Origin: JAUYIV01 sp040882645 | GTDB lineage: Bacteria > Actinomycetota > Acidimicrobiia > Spongiisociales > UBA11373 | Direction: 5' to 3' | DNA length: 8,432 bases | Assembly: GCA_040882645.1 (NCBI GenBank) | Contig: JBBEAX010000006.1 | Location: forward strand, 1-8,432 | In this document: positions 1-5,975 of the stretch, one piece after another | Layout of the letters: each line of letters starts with the position of its first letter | Position numbering within the stretch: the first letter of the stretch is position 1 | The notes under the pieces: model-generated | Told to the model about the DNA's origin: nothing | The model's input: the letters and a program-made list of their open reading frames with translations, nothing else | The model's database searches: none | Program-made: the position numbers and the translations under genes

Positions 1-1143
1 CTGATCGCCGATGCCGAACCGTGGGGGAAGTGGCCGCTACTCGACGAGCGCTCGCCGATGATGCTCTGTTACACCTCGGGCACTACGGGCAACCCCAAGG
101 GGGTGGCCTACACGCAGCGGTCCACCTACCTGCACACCATCTCAGGCCTGGCGATGCTCCACATCGGGCCGGAGGACACCATCCTCCCTGTGGTCCCGAT
201 GTTTCATGCCGCCGCCTGGGGTTATCCGTTCACCGCGGTGACCGCCGGCGCCGGCCTGGTGTACCCCGGGCCGGACTACAGCCCCAGCGGTCTCGTCGAC
301 CTGTTCGAATCCGAGCAAGTCACTTTCTCGCCCGGGGTACCCACCGTGTGGCTGGGGCTGCAGCAGTACCTGATGGACCATCCGGAGAAGCGGTTGGAGA
401 GCATTCGCATGCTGCTGTCGGGCGGGTCGGCGGTGCCGCGGGCCCTGGTCGAGTGGTTCGAGCGGGAACGCGGTATCCGGGTGCAGCAAGGCTGGGGGAT
501 GACGGAGACCAACCCGGTGGCGTCGGCGGCGATGCTGCTGCCCGAGCACGATGGGCTGTCGCTCGACGGCAAGCTCGACCGTCTCGAGACCGCCGGCCTG
601 CCCGCTCCTGGTCTGCAGATCAAGATCGTCGACGAGGCCGACGAGGAACTTCCCTGGGACGGGGTGGCGTTTGGTGAGCTGCTGATCCGAGGCCCGTGGA
701 TCGCCGCCGAGTACTACCGGGACCCCCGCTCGCCCAACTCCTTCGTCGACGGGTGGCTGCGCACCGGCGATGTCTGCAAGATCACCGCGGAGGGTTACAT
801 CGTGATCACCGACCGGGCCAAGGACGTGATCAAGTCGGGTGGCGAGTGGATCTCCTCCCTCGACCTCGAACGCGAGCTGATGGCCCATCCCGGAGTCGCC
901 GAGGCGGCGGTGATCGGGATCAAGCACGTCAAGTGGCAGGAACGCCCGCTCGCCCTGGTGGTCCGCCGCCCCGGCGCGGAGGTAACCGCCGAGGAGTTGC
1001 TGACGCATCTCGAAGGCCGGGTCGCCAAGTGGTGGCTGCCCGATCGGATCGACTTTGCCGACGAGTTGCCGAAGACCGGCACCGGCAAGTTCGACAAGAA
1101 GGTGGTTCGGGAGCGCTACTCCGACCTGCTCCTCGAAGGGTGA
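1..1143 (+). CDS. AlkK-like medium/long-chain fatty-acyl-CoA ligase, 5'-truncated
   Basis: Adenylate-forming enzyme that activates a fatty acid with ATP and loads it onto CoA. The reading frame is open from base 1, so the true start lies outside the window and 380 codons are visible. Counting from codon 1, the ATP-binding P-loop YTSGTTGNPKG is at 24-34. The GWGMTETNP motif follows at about 164-172, the TGD motif of DGWLRTGD at about 250-257, and the hinge region DRAKDVIKSGGEWIS at about 271-285. The invariant C-terminal lysine in PKTGTGK is at about 363. The GGEWISSLDLE signature and the PVVPMFHAAAWG stretch resemble AlkK-type medium-chain acyl-CoA ligases more than luciferases or NRPS domains. 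This family assignment is from memory of the motifs. Chain-length preference cannot be read from the sequence. The stop codon overlaps the next gene. Confidence 0.93.
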   Translation: MIADAEPWGKWPLLDERSPMMLCYTSGTTGNPKGVAYTQRSTYLHTISGLAMLHIGPEDTILPVVPMFHAAAWGYPFTAVTAGAGLVYPGPDYSPSGLVDLFESEQVTFSPGVPTVWLGLQQYLMDHPEKRLESIRMLLSGGSAVPRALVEWFERERGIRVQQGWGMTETNPVASAAMLLPEHDGLSLDGKLDRLETAGLPAPGLQIKIVDEADEELPWDGVAFGELLIRGPWIAAEYYRDPRSPNSFVDGWLRTGDVCKITAEGYIVITDRAKDVIKSGGEWISSLDLERELMAHPGVAEAAVIGIKHVKWQERPLALVVRRPGAEVTAEELLTHLEGRVAKWWLPDRIDFADELPKTGTGKFDKKVVRERYSDLLLEG

Positions 1144-1601
1144 CCGCCACGCCGGCGACCCGGGCGGCCGCCGACTCAGGAATCGCCCATGAGGTGGTCG
1201 AGTACGGCCGGGTCAATTCCGTGGAGGAGGCGGCCGAGAAGCGCGGCGTAGAGGTGCACCGGGTGCTCAAGTCGATCGTGGTGCGGAAGGCCGAGAGTGA
1301 ACACCTCATGGTGCTGGTGCCCGGTGATCGGGTGATCGACTGGGCGAAACTGCGCAAGCTCGCCGGCGTCTCGCGGATGTCCCTGGCCGAGGCGGAGGAG
1401 GCCTTCGAGGTGACCGGATACCGTCCGGGGGCGATCACCCCGTTCGGATCGAAGACTCCTTTGCCAGTGATCGCCGACGCCACCATCGAGGGCCTCGCCT
1501 CGCTCGGAGGGGGAGTCCACGGGGTGGCCATCCACCTCGATGCCGCCGACCTGATTCGACACTTCGCGGCCACGGTGGCGGATGTGACGAAGCTCGCCTG
1601 A
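1140..1601 (+). CDS. YbaK/ProX-type aminoacyl-tRNA deacylase (editing domain protein)
   Basis: Stand-alone editing domain, 153 aa, of the YbaK/ProXp family. Members hydrolyse mischarged aminoacyl-tRNA, classically Cys-tRNAPro or Ala-tRNAPro, in the cytoplasm. The sequence has the N-terminal helix plus strand (TPATRAAADSGIAHEVVEY). Lys44 in RVLKSIVV is equivalent to the catalytic lysine of YbaK, and the substrate-loop signature GYRPGAITPFG is at 93-103. Usual YbaK length is about 155-165 aa. The start is taken as GTG at 1140, overlapping the preceding TGA in GTGA, which implies translational coupling. No good Shine-Dalgarno is visible at a normal distance. A later in-frame GTG at 1194 would remove a conserved strand. 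Which mischarged tRNA is edited cannot be decided from sequence. The link to the acyl-CoA ligase is probably only co-transcription. Confidence 0.9.
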   Translation: MTATPATRAAADSGIAHEVVEYGRVNSVEEAAEKRGVEVHRVLKSIVVRKAESEHLMVLVPGDRVIDWAKLRKLAGVSRMSLAEAEEAFEVTGYRPGAITPFGSKTPLPVIADATIEGLASLGGGVHGVAIHLDAADLIRHFAATVADVTKLA

Positions 1602-1622
1602 GGGCGGGCTGCAACGCGGCGA

Positions 1623-1913
1623 CTACCCGCCGCCCGGCTTAGGACCATCCGGATTGGGCACGAAGGACAGCTTGCCGTCATCCTCTAGCACCGCGACGGA
1701 GATCCCGGACAAGTCGGCGAATCCTTGTTCTCGAGCGGCGGCGAGGATGTCCTCGGCAGCCATCCGCTCCCGCTCCACGATCTCGGTGAGGATTTGCCCG
1801 TCCCGGACCACCATCACCGGTCGGCCGACGAGGATTCGGCGCCCCCTCTTCGACTTTCGGATGACCCAGTCGCCGGGCAGCGTCCACATGAGAAAGACGC
1901 TCACTGCCGTCAT
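1623..1913 (-). pseudogene. DUF421/YetF membrane protein, C-terminal remnant
   Basis: A 96-aa frame that matches only the end of the DUF421 (YetF-like) family. Residues 30-87 carry the cytoplasmic domain GRPVMVVRDGQILTEIVERE followed by an EDIL..AREQGF..L..I..AVLE.DGKLSFVP pattern. Residues 1-18 are the tail of a membrane helix. Intact relatives, as I recall them, are about 150-230 aa with three or more membrane helices before this domain. Those helices are missing here. The frame continues a few codons upstream without a start (RRYQSIVGA before the Met) and then runs into sequence of the preceding gene, so the Met at 1913 is an internal residue of the old protein. Its ATG overlaps the upstream stop as ATGA, so a coupled short protein could still be made. 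Convergent with the YbaK gene, 21 bp between them. Confidence 0.72.
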
Positions 1914-2149
1914 CGCGCCGACGATCGACTGGTAGCGGCGAGCCCGCCTCGGGTCACCCGCGCGTGGCGCACCTCGAGGGTGTATTCCCCGGCCTCGGCG
2001 GAGGCGACCTCGGTCCGCACCCCGATCCAGCCGGTGGCGCCGGCGAGGACGAGGGCGGCCACGATCACGTAGAGGACGCTCTGAAAGACCAGGTCGACCC
2101 GCGAGGTTTGGTCGGTGATGTCGGGCGGAGTGGTCCTAGCCGGAGCCAT
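1910..2149 (-). pseudogene. N-terminal fragment of a one-TM protein, truncated by deletion
   Basis: 79-aa frame starting at an ATG at 2149, preceded by GGAG four bases upstream. Residues 18-42 form one transmembrane helix (DLVFQSVLYVIVAALVLAGA). After it comes VRTEVASAEAGEYTLEVRHA and VTRGGLA, which resembles the start of an extracytoplasmic beta-sandwich domain. In actinobacteria, as I recall, such proteins are about 150 aa and sit directly upstream of a DUF421 gene. Here the similarity stops after VTRGGLA. The last nine residues (ATSRSSAR plus an alanine) are the DUF421 sequence read in the wrong frame. The frame is also open upstream through the heptamer repeat to 2323, but that part is repeat translation and has no better start signal. 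It may still be translated as a short membrane peptide. Confidence 0.62.
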
Positions 2150-2193
2150 GTGGCTCCGTGGTACCCACTGCACCTGGCGGGAAAACCGGAAAG

Positions 2194-2328
2194 AGTCACC
2201 AGTCACCAGTCGCCAGTCGCCAGTCGCCAGCAGCCAACGGCCAACGGCCAACGGCCAACGGCCAACGGCCAACGGCCAACGGCCAACGGCCCCAAGAGTC
2301 AAGAACCAAGACACGAAAGCCAAGAGCC
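2194..2328. repeat. Heptanucleotide tandem repeat array
   Basis: A strict 7-bp period runs for 14 units without a break: AGTCACC twice (2194-2207), AGTCGCC three times (2208-2228), the hybrid unit AGCAGCC (2229-2235), then AACGGCC eight times (2236-2291). After a 2-base slip, five degenerate 7-mers follow: AAGAGTC, AAGAACC, AAGACAC, GAAAGCC and AAGAGCC (2294-2328). The unit sequence drifts while the period is kept. The array fills most of the 253-bp gap between the divergent fragment at 2149 and the four-TM gene at 2403. Because 7 is not a multiple of 3, all frames cycle through the same heptapeptide, so long open frames here are not evidence of coding. It resembles in kind the heptameric STRR repeats described in cyanobacteria. 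No homology is claimed. Confidence 0.95.
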
Positions 2329-2390
2329 TCGTCGTCGTGAGTCTTGATACTTGACTCCTGCATGACGCGGGAGGGTCACCGGGGTGGGCC

Positions 2391-2396
2391 TACCAT
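2391..2396 (+). promoter_or_regulatory. -10 box for leaderless transcript of the four-TM gene
   Basis: TACCAT matches the actinobacterial TANNNT -10 pattern and ends six bases before the ATG at 2403. Transcription would begin at or next to the A of the start codon. No Shine-Dalgarno is present in the intervening CCCCGC. No clear -35 is seen at 16-18 bp. A TTGACT at 2351-2356 is too far away to be its partner. Confidence 0.6.
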
Positions 2397-2402
2397 CCCC
2401 GC

Positions 2403-2756
2403 ATGCGCAGCCTTCATGCCAATTGGTTCTTCGTCGCGGTGATCACCACCGGGCTGGTCGGGCTCTGGGGCCTGGGGGCGGCGATTACCAAGAAGGCGCC
2501 GGGGCGCTGGTTCAAGGTGGCCACGTGGGTGGCGATCGGGGCGATGCTGGTCCAGGTGGCGCTCGGATTCCTCGTTTACGGCGAAGGCTTCCGGCCCGCC
2601 GACGACTTCCACCTGTTCTACGGGTTCGTGATCCTCTTCACCTTCGCCTTCGCCTACATCTATCGGTCCCAACTAGCCAAACGCCCCGCGCTGGCCTACG
2701 GCCTGCTCCTCCTCTTCGTGATGGGCCTGGGTTTTAGGGCTTGGGCGAACGTTTAG
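2403..2756 (+). CDS. Small four-helix integral membrane protein, unknown function
   Basis: 117-aa protein that I cannot assign to a named family. Four hydrophobic helices are visible at about 7-28, 37-58, 69-87 and 95-114. Short basic loops (KKAPGR, RSQLAKR) suggest that both termini are outside and the loops at 29-36 and 88-94 are cytoplasmic by the positive-inside rule. The sequence between helices 2 and 3, GEGFRPADDFHLFYGF, carries a single histidine (His70) just inside helix 3. That layout occurs in several small heme or redox membrane proteins, but one histidine is not enough to claim heme binding. It is transcribed alone. Its start has no Shine-Dalgarno but an ideally spaced leaderless -10. 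Confidence is high that it is a gene and low on function. Confidence 0.82.
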   Translation: MRSLHANWFFVAVITTGLVGLWGLGAAITKKAPGRWFKVATWVAIGAMLVQVALGFLVYGEGFRPADDFHLFYGFVILFTFAFAYIYRSQLAKRPALAYGLLLLFVMGLGFRAWANV

Positions 2757-2760
2757 AAGC

Positions 2761-2788
2761 CTCCAACCTCCAGCCTCCAGCCTCCAGC
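2761..2788. repeat. Short heptamer array, CTCCAGC type
   Basis: Four adjacent 7-mers just after the stop of the four-TM gene: CTCCAAC, then CTCCAGC three times. It has the same period as the array at 2194 but a different unit. Read in another phase, the units start with GCC or ACC (GCCTCCA), as do GCCAGTC and GCCAACG of the first array. Confidence 0.85.
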
Positions 2789-2992
2789 AAGAGGGCCTTC
2801 GGCCATTCCCCGAACGAGGGTTGGGACGCGTTTCCTCCCCCGGAGGGGGAGGTGGCTGCCGAGCGGAGCGAAGGCAGACGGAGGGGGCGCTCAGACCAGA
2901 CGCGTCACTAGGAGCGGGCCCAGGCTCCTTGTTGGGTGTTTGATCTGAGCGCCCCCCTCCCCCCTTCGGGGTACTCCCCCCTTCGGGGGGAG
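2789..2992. repeat. GC-rich hairpin cluster between the four-TM gene and fabI
   Basis: Several inverted repeats fill this stretch, which contains no gene. A perfect 8-bp stem with a 3-base loop lies at 2834-2852 (CCTCCCCC, GGA, GGGGGAGG). A longer pair, GGAGGGGGCGCTCAGA (2880-2895) with its complement at 2943-2959 carrying one extra C, encloses a smaller hairpin AGGAGC/GCTCCT near 2910-2930. A 7-bp stem CTCCCCC/GGGGGAG lies at 2974-2992 around a TTC-containing loop, with a related CCCC-TTCG-GGG at 2961-2971. The stretch looks like a composite REP-type element. It could end transcription from the upstream gene, although no T-tract follows any stem. Confidence 0.75.
2856..2877 (+). repeat. Conserved-loop mini-hairpin, copy 1
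   Basis: Stem CTGCC/GGCAG encloses the loop GAGCGGAGCGAA. The loop core is shared with three further copies in this window (3026, 6033 and 7773) while the stem sequence differs. This copy sits inside the hairpin cluster and is not next to a promoter. Confidence 0.7.
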
Positions 2993-3002
2993 AGACGCCA
3001 GC

Positions 3003-3023
3003 CCAATCGCCAATCGCCCATCG
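3003..3023. repeat. Short heptamer array, CCAATCG type
   Basis: Three adjacent 7-mers: CCAATCG twice, then CCCATCG. It directly precedes mini-hairpin copy 2 and the fabI promoter. The unit resembles CCAGTCG in the array at 2194 and, on the other strand, the units at 8181. Confidence 0.75.
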
Positions 3024-3025
3024 CG

Positions 3026-3042
3026 GCCGAGCGAAGCGAGGC
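3026..3042 (+). repeat. Conserved-loop mini-hairpin, copy 2 (fabI upstream)
   Basis: GCC/GGC stem around GAGCGAAGCGA. The 12 bases GAGCGAAGCGAG (3029-3040) read the same forwards and backwards on one strand, a mirror repeat, and contain AGCGA twice in tandem. The element ends eight bases before the fabI -10 box, so it occupies the -35 region. Confidence 0.7.
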
Positions 3043-3050
3043 TACCCCGA

Positions 3051-3056
3051 TAGCAT
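3051..3056 (+). promoter_or_regulatory. fabI -10 box
   Basis: TAGCAT fits TANNNT and would start transcription near 3063, giving a leader of about 21 bases. That leader holds the Shine-Dalgarno GGAGGGGA at 3069-3076. No -35 consensus is seen. The mini-hairpin lies in that position. Confidence 0.5.
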
Positions 3057-3083
3057 GAGTCGCCTACTGGAGGGGAAGTCCTG

Positions 3084-3872
3084 ATGCTTCTAGACGGCAA
3101 GCGGCTGTTGATCACCGGGGTGCTCACTGACGACTCGATCGCGTGGCACTCGGCGCGGATCGCCCAGGAGCAGGGCGCCTCGATCGTCCTCACCGGATTC
3201 GGGCGGGGGATGAGCCTCACTGAGCGTTCGGCCAAGCGCCTCCCCGACCCTCCAGACGTCATCGAACTCGACATCAACGACCCGGCCCACATGGACGCCC
3301 TCGTCGCCGATCTCGACAAGCGGTGGGGCTCGATCGACGGTGCCCTCCATGCCATCGCGTTCGCCCCGGAGGACGCCCTCGGGGGCCGCTTCCTCACCAC
3401 CCCGGCGGAGAGTGCCTCGACCGCATTCCTCACATCGGCGTTCTCCTACAAGACCCTCGCCGTCGGACTGCTGCCGCTCATGCAGAAGGCCGGGGGCGGC
3501 GCGCTGGTCACCCTCGACTTCGACAACACCCAGGCGTGGCCGGCCTATGACTGGATGGGGGTCGCCAAGGCGGCGCTGGTGGCGGTCACCCGGTACCTCG
3601 CCCGCGACCTGGGCCAGCACGGCATCCGGGTGAATGCGGTGTCGGCAGGGCCATTGGGGACCGTTGCCGCCAAGTCGATCCCCGGGTTCGCCAAGTTCCA
3701 AGAAGTCTGGGCCGAACGGGCGCCCCTCACCTGGGATGTCGGCGACGCGGAGCCGGTTGCCCGGATGATCGGGGTGCTGCTCAGTGACTGGGCGCCGATG
3801 ACGACCGGCGAGGTGGTGCACGTCGACGGCGGATTCCACGCCATCGCTGCCGGCGGAACCGGCGAGTCCTAG
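3084..3872 (+). CDS. fabI: Enoyl-[acyl-carrier-protein] reductase (NADH), InhA-like
   Basis: Last reductive step of each fatty-acid elongation cycle (FAS II): trans-2-enoyl-ACP to acyl-ACP with NADH, in the cytoplasm. The 262-aa short-chain dehydrogenase fold is full length for the family. It shows the N-terminal nucleotide loop ITGVLTDDSIAWH at 10-22. The active-site set FabI-style is Phe146, Tyr155 and Lys162 in YDWMGVAK, a Tyr-x6-Lys spacing with Phe nine residues before Tyr as in mycobacterial InhA. GPLGTVAAKSIPG (189-201) is the substrate-binding loop start, and TGEVVHVDGG lies near the C-terminus. Alignment by eye to InhA puts Ala90 (HAIAFAP) where InhA has Ser94. A good Shine-Dalgarno, GGAGGGG, precedes the ATG. 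The gene stands alone without fabG beside it. Its stop shares CTAG with the stop of the convergent kinase gene. Confidence 0.93.
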   Translation: MLLDGKRLLITGVLTDDSIAWHSARIAQEQGASIVLTGFGRGMSLTERSAKRLPDPPDVIELDINDPAHMDALVADLDKRWGSIDGALHAIAFAPEDALGGRFLTTPAESASTAFLTSAFSYKTLAVGLLPLMQKAGGGALVTLDFDNTQAWPAYDWMGVAKAALVAVTRYLARDLGQHGIRVNAVSAGPLGTVAAKSIPGFAKFQEVWAERAPLTWDVGDAEPVARMIGVLLSDWAPMTTGEVVHVDGGFHAIAAGGTGES

Positions 3873-4945
3873 GAGTCGGCTTCCGCGGGAAGCTCGAGGA
3901 CGAACATGGCGCCTCCACCAGGAGTGGCGCGGTGGCTCAACTTGGCGCCGACGGCGGAGGCCAAGCCCCCGGCGATTCGCAGGCCGAGGCCGAGCCCCGT
4001 GTCGGATCGGTGGTTCCCGGAGAACGGATCGAGGGCAACGATCGGCGGCAGTCCCGGACCGTGGTCGGTGACCTTGACGAGAACGCCCGACCCTGACGCT
4101 TCGATGACCACCGCAGCCGGTCCGCTTCCGTGGCGGACGGCGTTGTCGACCAGATTCGTGACGATGCGGCGGAGATGGTCCTCGTCGGTGTCGACTTTGG
4201 GGATTGATCCGAGGGCTCGAACGTCGACCTCGGCCGCCCCCGGCACGTCGGCGACGGCGTGCCTTACGACCTCGACCACGTCAGTGAGTTGCGGGCGGGT
4301 GGGCACGCCACCCCCATTGATCTTGGTGGCAACGAGCAGGTCCTCGACAAGATGGCGGAGGCGGGAGGCGCCCTCGCGCACCGAGATCTGCAGCGAGTCG
4401 GTCTTGGGGTCCGCCGGATCGAGGCGTTCGAGGGTTTGCAGTGCCCCGACGATTGTGGTCAGGGGGGCCCGCAGTTCATGGCTCACATGGGCCACGAACT
4501 CGTCCTTGAGGGCGGCGGATCTGCTTGTCCTCTGGATGGCTCCGGCCATCGCGGCCATGTCGATGCCAAGTGCGGCGATCTCAGCCAGGGTTTCGTGATC
4601 AGAGGCCGGGTCCGCGCCCACCACCACCAGGCTGGCGGGGCGGGGGAGCGCGTCGGCAGGCAGGGGAACGGTGACGGTGTGCGAAGGGTCGCTCTGGATC
4701 GCGGCCGAGGCGCTGGGGGAGAGCGGGGTCAGATCGTGGCCGTCACGGTGCACTGCGATCACAGCCCCGCCGGCGACGATCGCCACGCTAGAAGCGCCGG
4801 TTACCGCGGCGATCGCCCCGGCGATGGCTCGCGCCGCCTCGACCGGATTGGTATGACCGCGGCTCTCCGCCGCGACCACGGCGGTGGCCCGGTGACAATT
4901 GAAACTGAGGGGTCGTCGATAGACTTCACCGGCAGGCACGCTCAC
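3869..4945 (-). CDS. Soluble sensor histidine kinase, orphan in this window
   Basis: 358-aa two-component sensor kinase. With GTG at 4945 as residue 1, the N-terminal 120 or so residues form a small sensory domain that looks GAF-like (weak evidence). The HisKA H-box EFVAHVSHELRAPL follows, with phospho-acceptor His156. The ATPase domain has the N-box LVDNAVRHG (Asn268), the G1 box DHGPGLPP (Asp294) and the G2 box TGLGLGLRIAGG (about 316-327). No membrane helix is present, so it should act in the cytoplasm. The frame is open up to 5200, but that part overlaps ddl. The GTG at 4945 has GGAG eight bases upstream and leaves ddl free, so I chose it. No response regulator is adjacent. Signal and partner are unknown. 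Confidence 0.88.
   Translation of the reverse strand: MSVPAGEVYRRPLSFNCHRATAVVAAESRGHTNPVEAARAIAGAIAAVTGASSVAIVAGGAVIAVHRDGHDLTPLSPSASAAIQSDPSHTVTVPLPADALPRPASLVVVGADPASDHETLAEIAALGIDMAAMAGAIQRTSRSAALKDEFVAHVSHELRAPLTTIVGALQTLERLDPADPKTDSLQISVREGASRLRHLVEDLLVATKINGGGVPTRPQLTDVVEVVRHAVADVPGAAEVDVRALGSIPKVDTDEDHLRRIVTNLVDNAVRHGSGPAAVVIEASGSGVLVKVTDHGPGLPPIVALDPFSGNHRSDTGLGLGLRIAGGLASAVGAKLSHRATPGGGAMFVLELPAEADS
4899..4925 (+). promoter_or_regulatory. Candidate ddl promoter inside the kinase gene
   Basis: TTGAAA (4899-4904) and TAGACT (4920-4925) are separated by 15 bases, with a predicted start near 4932 and a 30-base leader. The spacing is slightly short. The 16-bp gap between the divergent genes leaves no room for a promoter, so one must lie inside a coding region. 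This is the best match I found. Confidence 0.4.
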
Positions 4946-4961
4946 GGCAGGATCTCCAGGT

Positions 4962-5972
4962 ATGGCTCGAGTAGCCCTTTTCTTCGGCGGACGTTCCGAG
5001 GAACATGAGGTTTCATGCGTTTCGGCAGTTTCGACCCTCCAGGCGCTGGAGAGCCGCGGCCATGCCGTTACTGCGGTGGGAATCGGCCGCGACGGCATCT
5101 GGCACCTCGCCGACCCGGCGACCCGGCCGTTGAGCGCCGAGGGGCCGCAGGCATCCCTGGAGGTCCCAGGCGGCCGACTCTTGGCCGATGGTCTTGCCAT
5201 CGAGATCGATGTTGCCTTTCCCGTGCTGCACGGCCCGTTCGGAGAGGACGGGACGATCCAGGGGTTGTTCGAGATGGCGTCGCTGCCCTACGTCGGGTCG
5301 GGGGTGCTGGGATCGGCTGTGGCCATGGACAAGGATGTGGCGAACCGGCTCTGTCGGGATGCCGGGCTGGCGATTGCCGATTACGTCGTCGTGCGCAGGT
5401 CGGCCTACCTCGACGATCCCTCAACGGTGGTGGGTGACATAGCCGACGACCTCGGCTTCCCGGTTTTCGTGAAGCCCGCCAACCTGGGTTCATCGGTGGG
5501 GATCTCACGCGCCGACGACCACGGGAGCCTCAAGGACGCCATCGACGACGCCCTCCGTCACGGGAGCAAGGTGCTTGTCGAGAAGGAGGTCAAAGGGCGC
5601 GAGATCGAGGTGGCGGTGCTCGAGGGGCCCCGCGCTTCGGTGCCGGGCGAGATCGTCGTCAGGGACGGCTGGTACACCTACGACGCCAAGTATCGGGACG
5701 ACGCCACCGAACTGGTCGTCCCGGCCAACCTGCACGAGTCCGAGGCGGCAATCGTGCGGGCGATGGCATGCAAGGTCTTCGAAGTGCTCGAATGCCGCGG
5801 CCTCGCCCGGGTCGACTTCTTCTACGAGGCAGACGGACGCGGGTTCCTGGTGAACGAGCTGAACACCATGCCCGGATTCACTCCCAAGTCGATGTTCCCG
5901 ATGATGTGGGCCGCGACCGGCATGTCCTACGCCGACCTATGCGACGAGCTGGTGGGCCTGGCGATTCTGTAG
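4962..5972 (+). CDS. ddl: D-alanine--D-alanine ligase
   Basis: ATP-grasp ligase that makes the D-Ala-D-Ala dipeptide for peptidoglycan precursors in the cytoplasm. The 336-aa length is normal. Visible motifs are FFGGRSEEHEVS at the N-terminus, with Glu14 equivalent to Glu15 of E. coli DdlB, and HGPFGEDGTIQG at 90-101. The ATP-grasp loop FVKPANLGSSVGIS follows at 169-182. The omega-loop YDAKY at 240-244 keeps the Lys-Tyr pair (243-244) typical of D-Ala-D-Ala enzymes rather than the VanA-type D-Ala-D-Lac loop. The metal ligands are Asp284, Glu299 and Asn301 in RVDFFYE and VNELNTMPGFTPKSMFP. The ATG start has an AGGA about nine bases upstream, a modest ribosome site. The gene is divergent from the kinase and convergent with the RAM-domain gene. 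It is not beside murC or ftsZ as in some genomes. Confidence 0.96.
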   Translation: MARVALFFGGRSEEHEVSCVSAVSTLQALESRGHAVTAVGIGRDGIWHLADPATRPLSAEGPQASLEVPGGRLLADGLAIEIDVAFPVLHGPFGEDGTIQGLFEMASLPYVGSGVLGSAVAMDKDVANRLCRDAGLAIADYVVVRRSAYLDDPSTVVGDIADDLGFPVFVKPANLGSSVGISRADDHGSLKDAIDDALRHGSKVLVEKEVKGREIEVAVLEGPRASVPGEIVVRDGWYTYDAKYRDDATELVVPANLHESEAAIVRAMACKVFEVLECRGLARVDFFYEADGRGFLVNELNTMPGFTPKSMFPMMWAATGMSYADLCDELVGLAIL

Positions 5973-5975
5973 CCG

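Noticed and set aside
142..1008. Long minus-strand frame opposite the acyl-CoA ligase
   Set aside because: It is a shadow frame of high-GC coding DNA. Its translation has no recognisable domain, while the plus strand carries all ligase motifs.
2194..2328. CRISPR array
   Set aside because: The repeats are contiguous 7-mers with no spacers, and no cas gene is present.
2115..2354. Several overlapping open frames through the heptamer array, with repeated peptides such as GRWPLAV or QRPTANG
   Set aside because: A 7-bp repeat without stop codons is open in every frame and gives a heptapeptide repeat by arithmetic. No ribosome site or promoter supports any of them.
2834..2992. Rho-independent terminators in the hairpin cluster
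   Set aside because: Stems are strong but none is followed by a T-run, so I list them as hairpins only.
4259..5008. Plus-strand frame opposite the histidine kinase
   Set aside because: The minus strand has the complete H, N, G1 and G2 boxes. The plus-strand product is Gly/Arg-rich and matches nothing.
4946..5200. Extension of the histidine kinase to an ATG at 5200
   Set aside because: It would overlap the N-terminus of ddl by about 240 bp and adds residues without domain character. The GTG at 4945 has a ribosome site.
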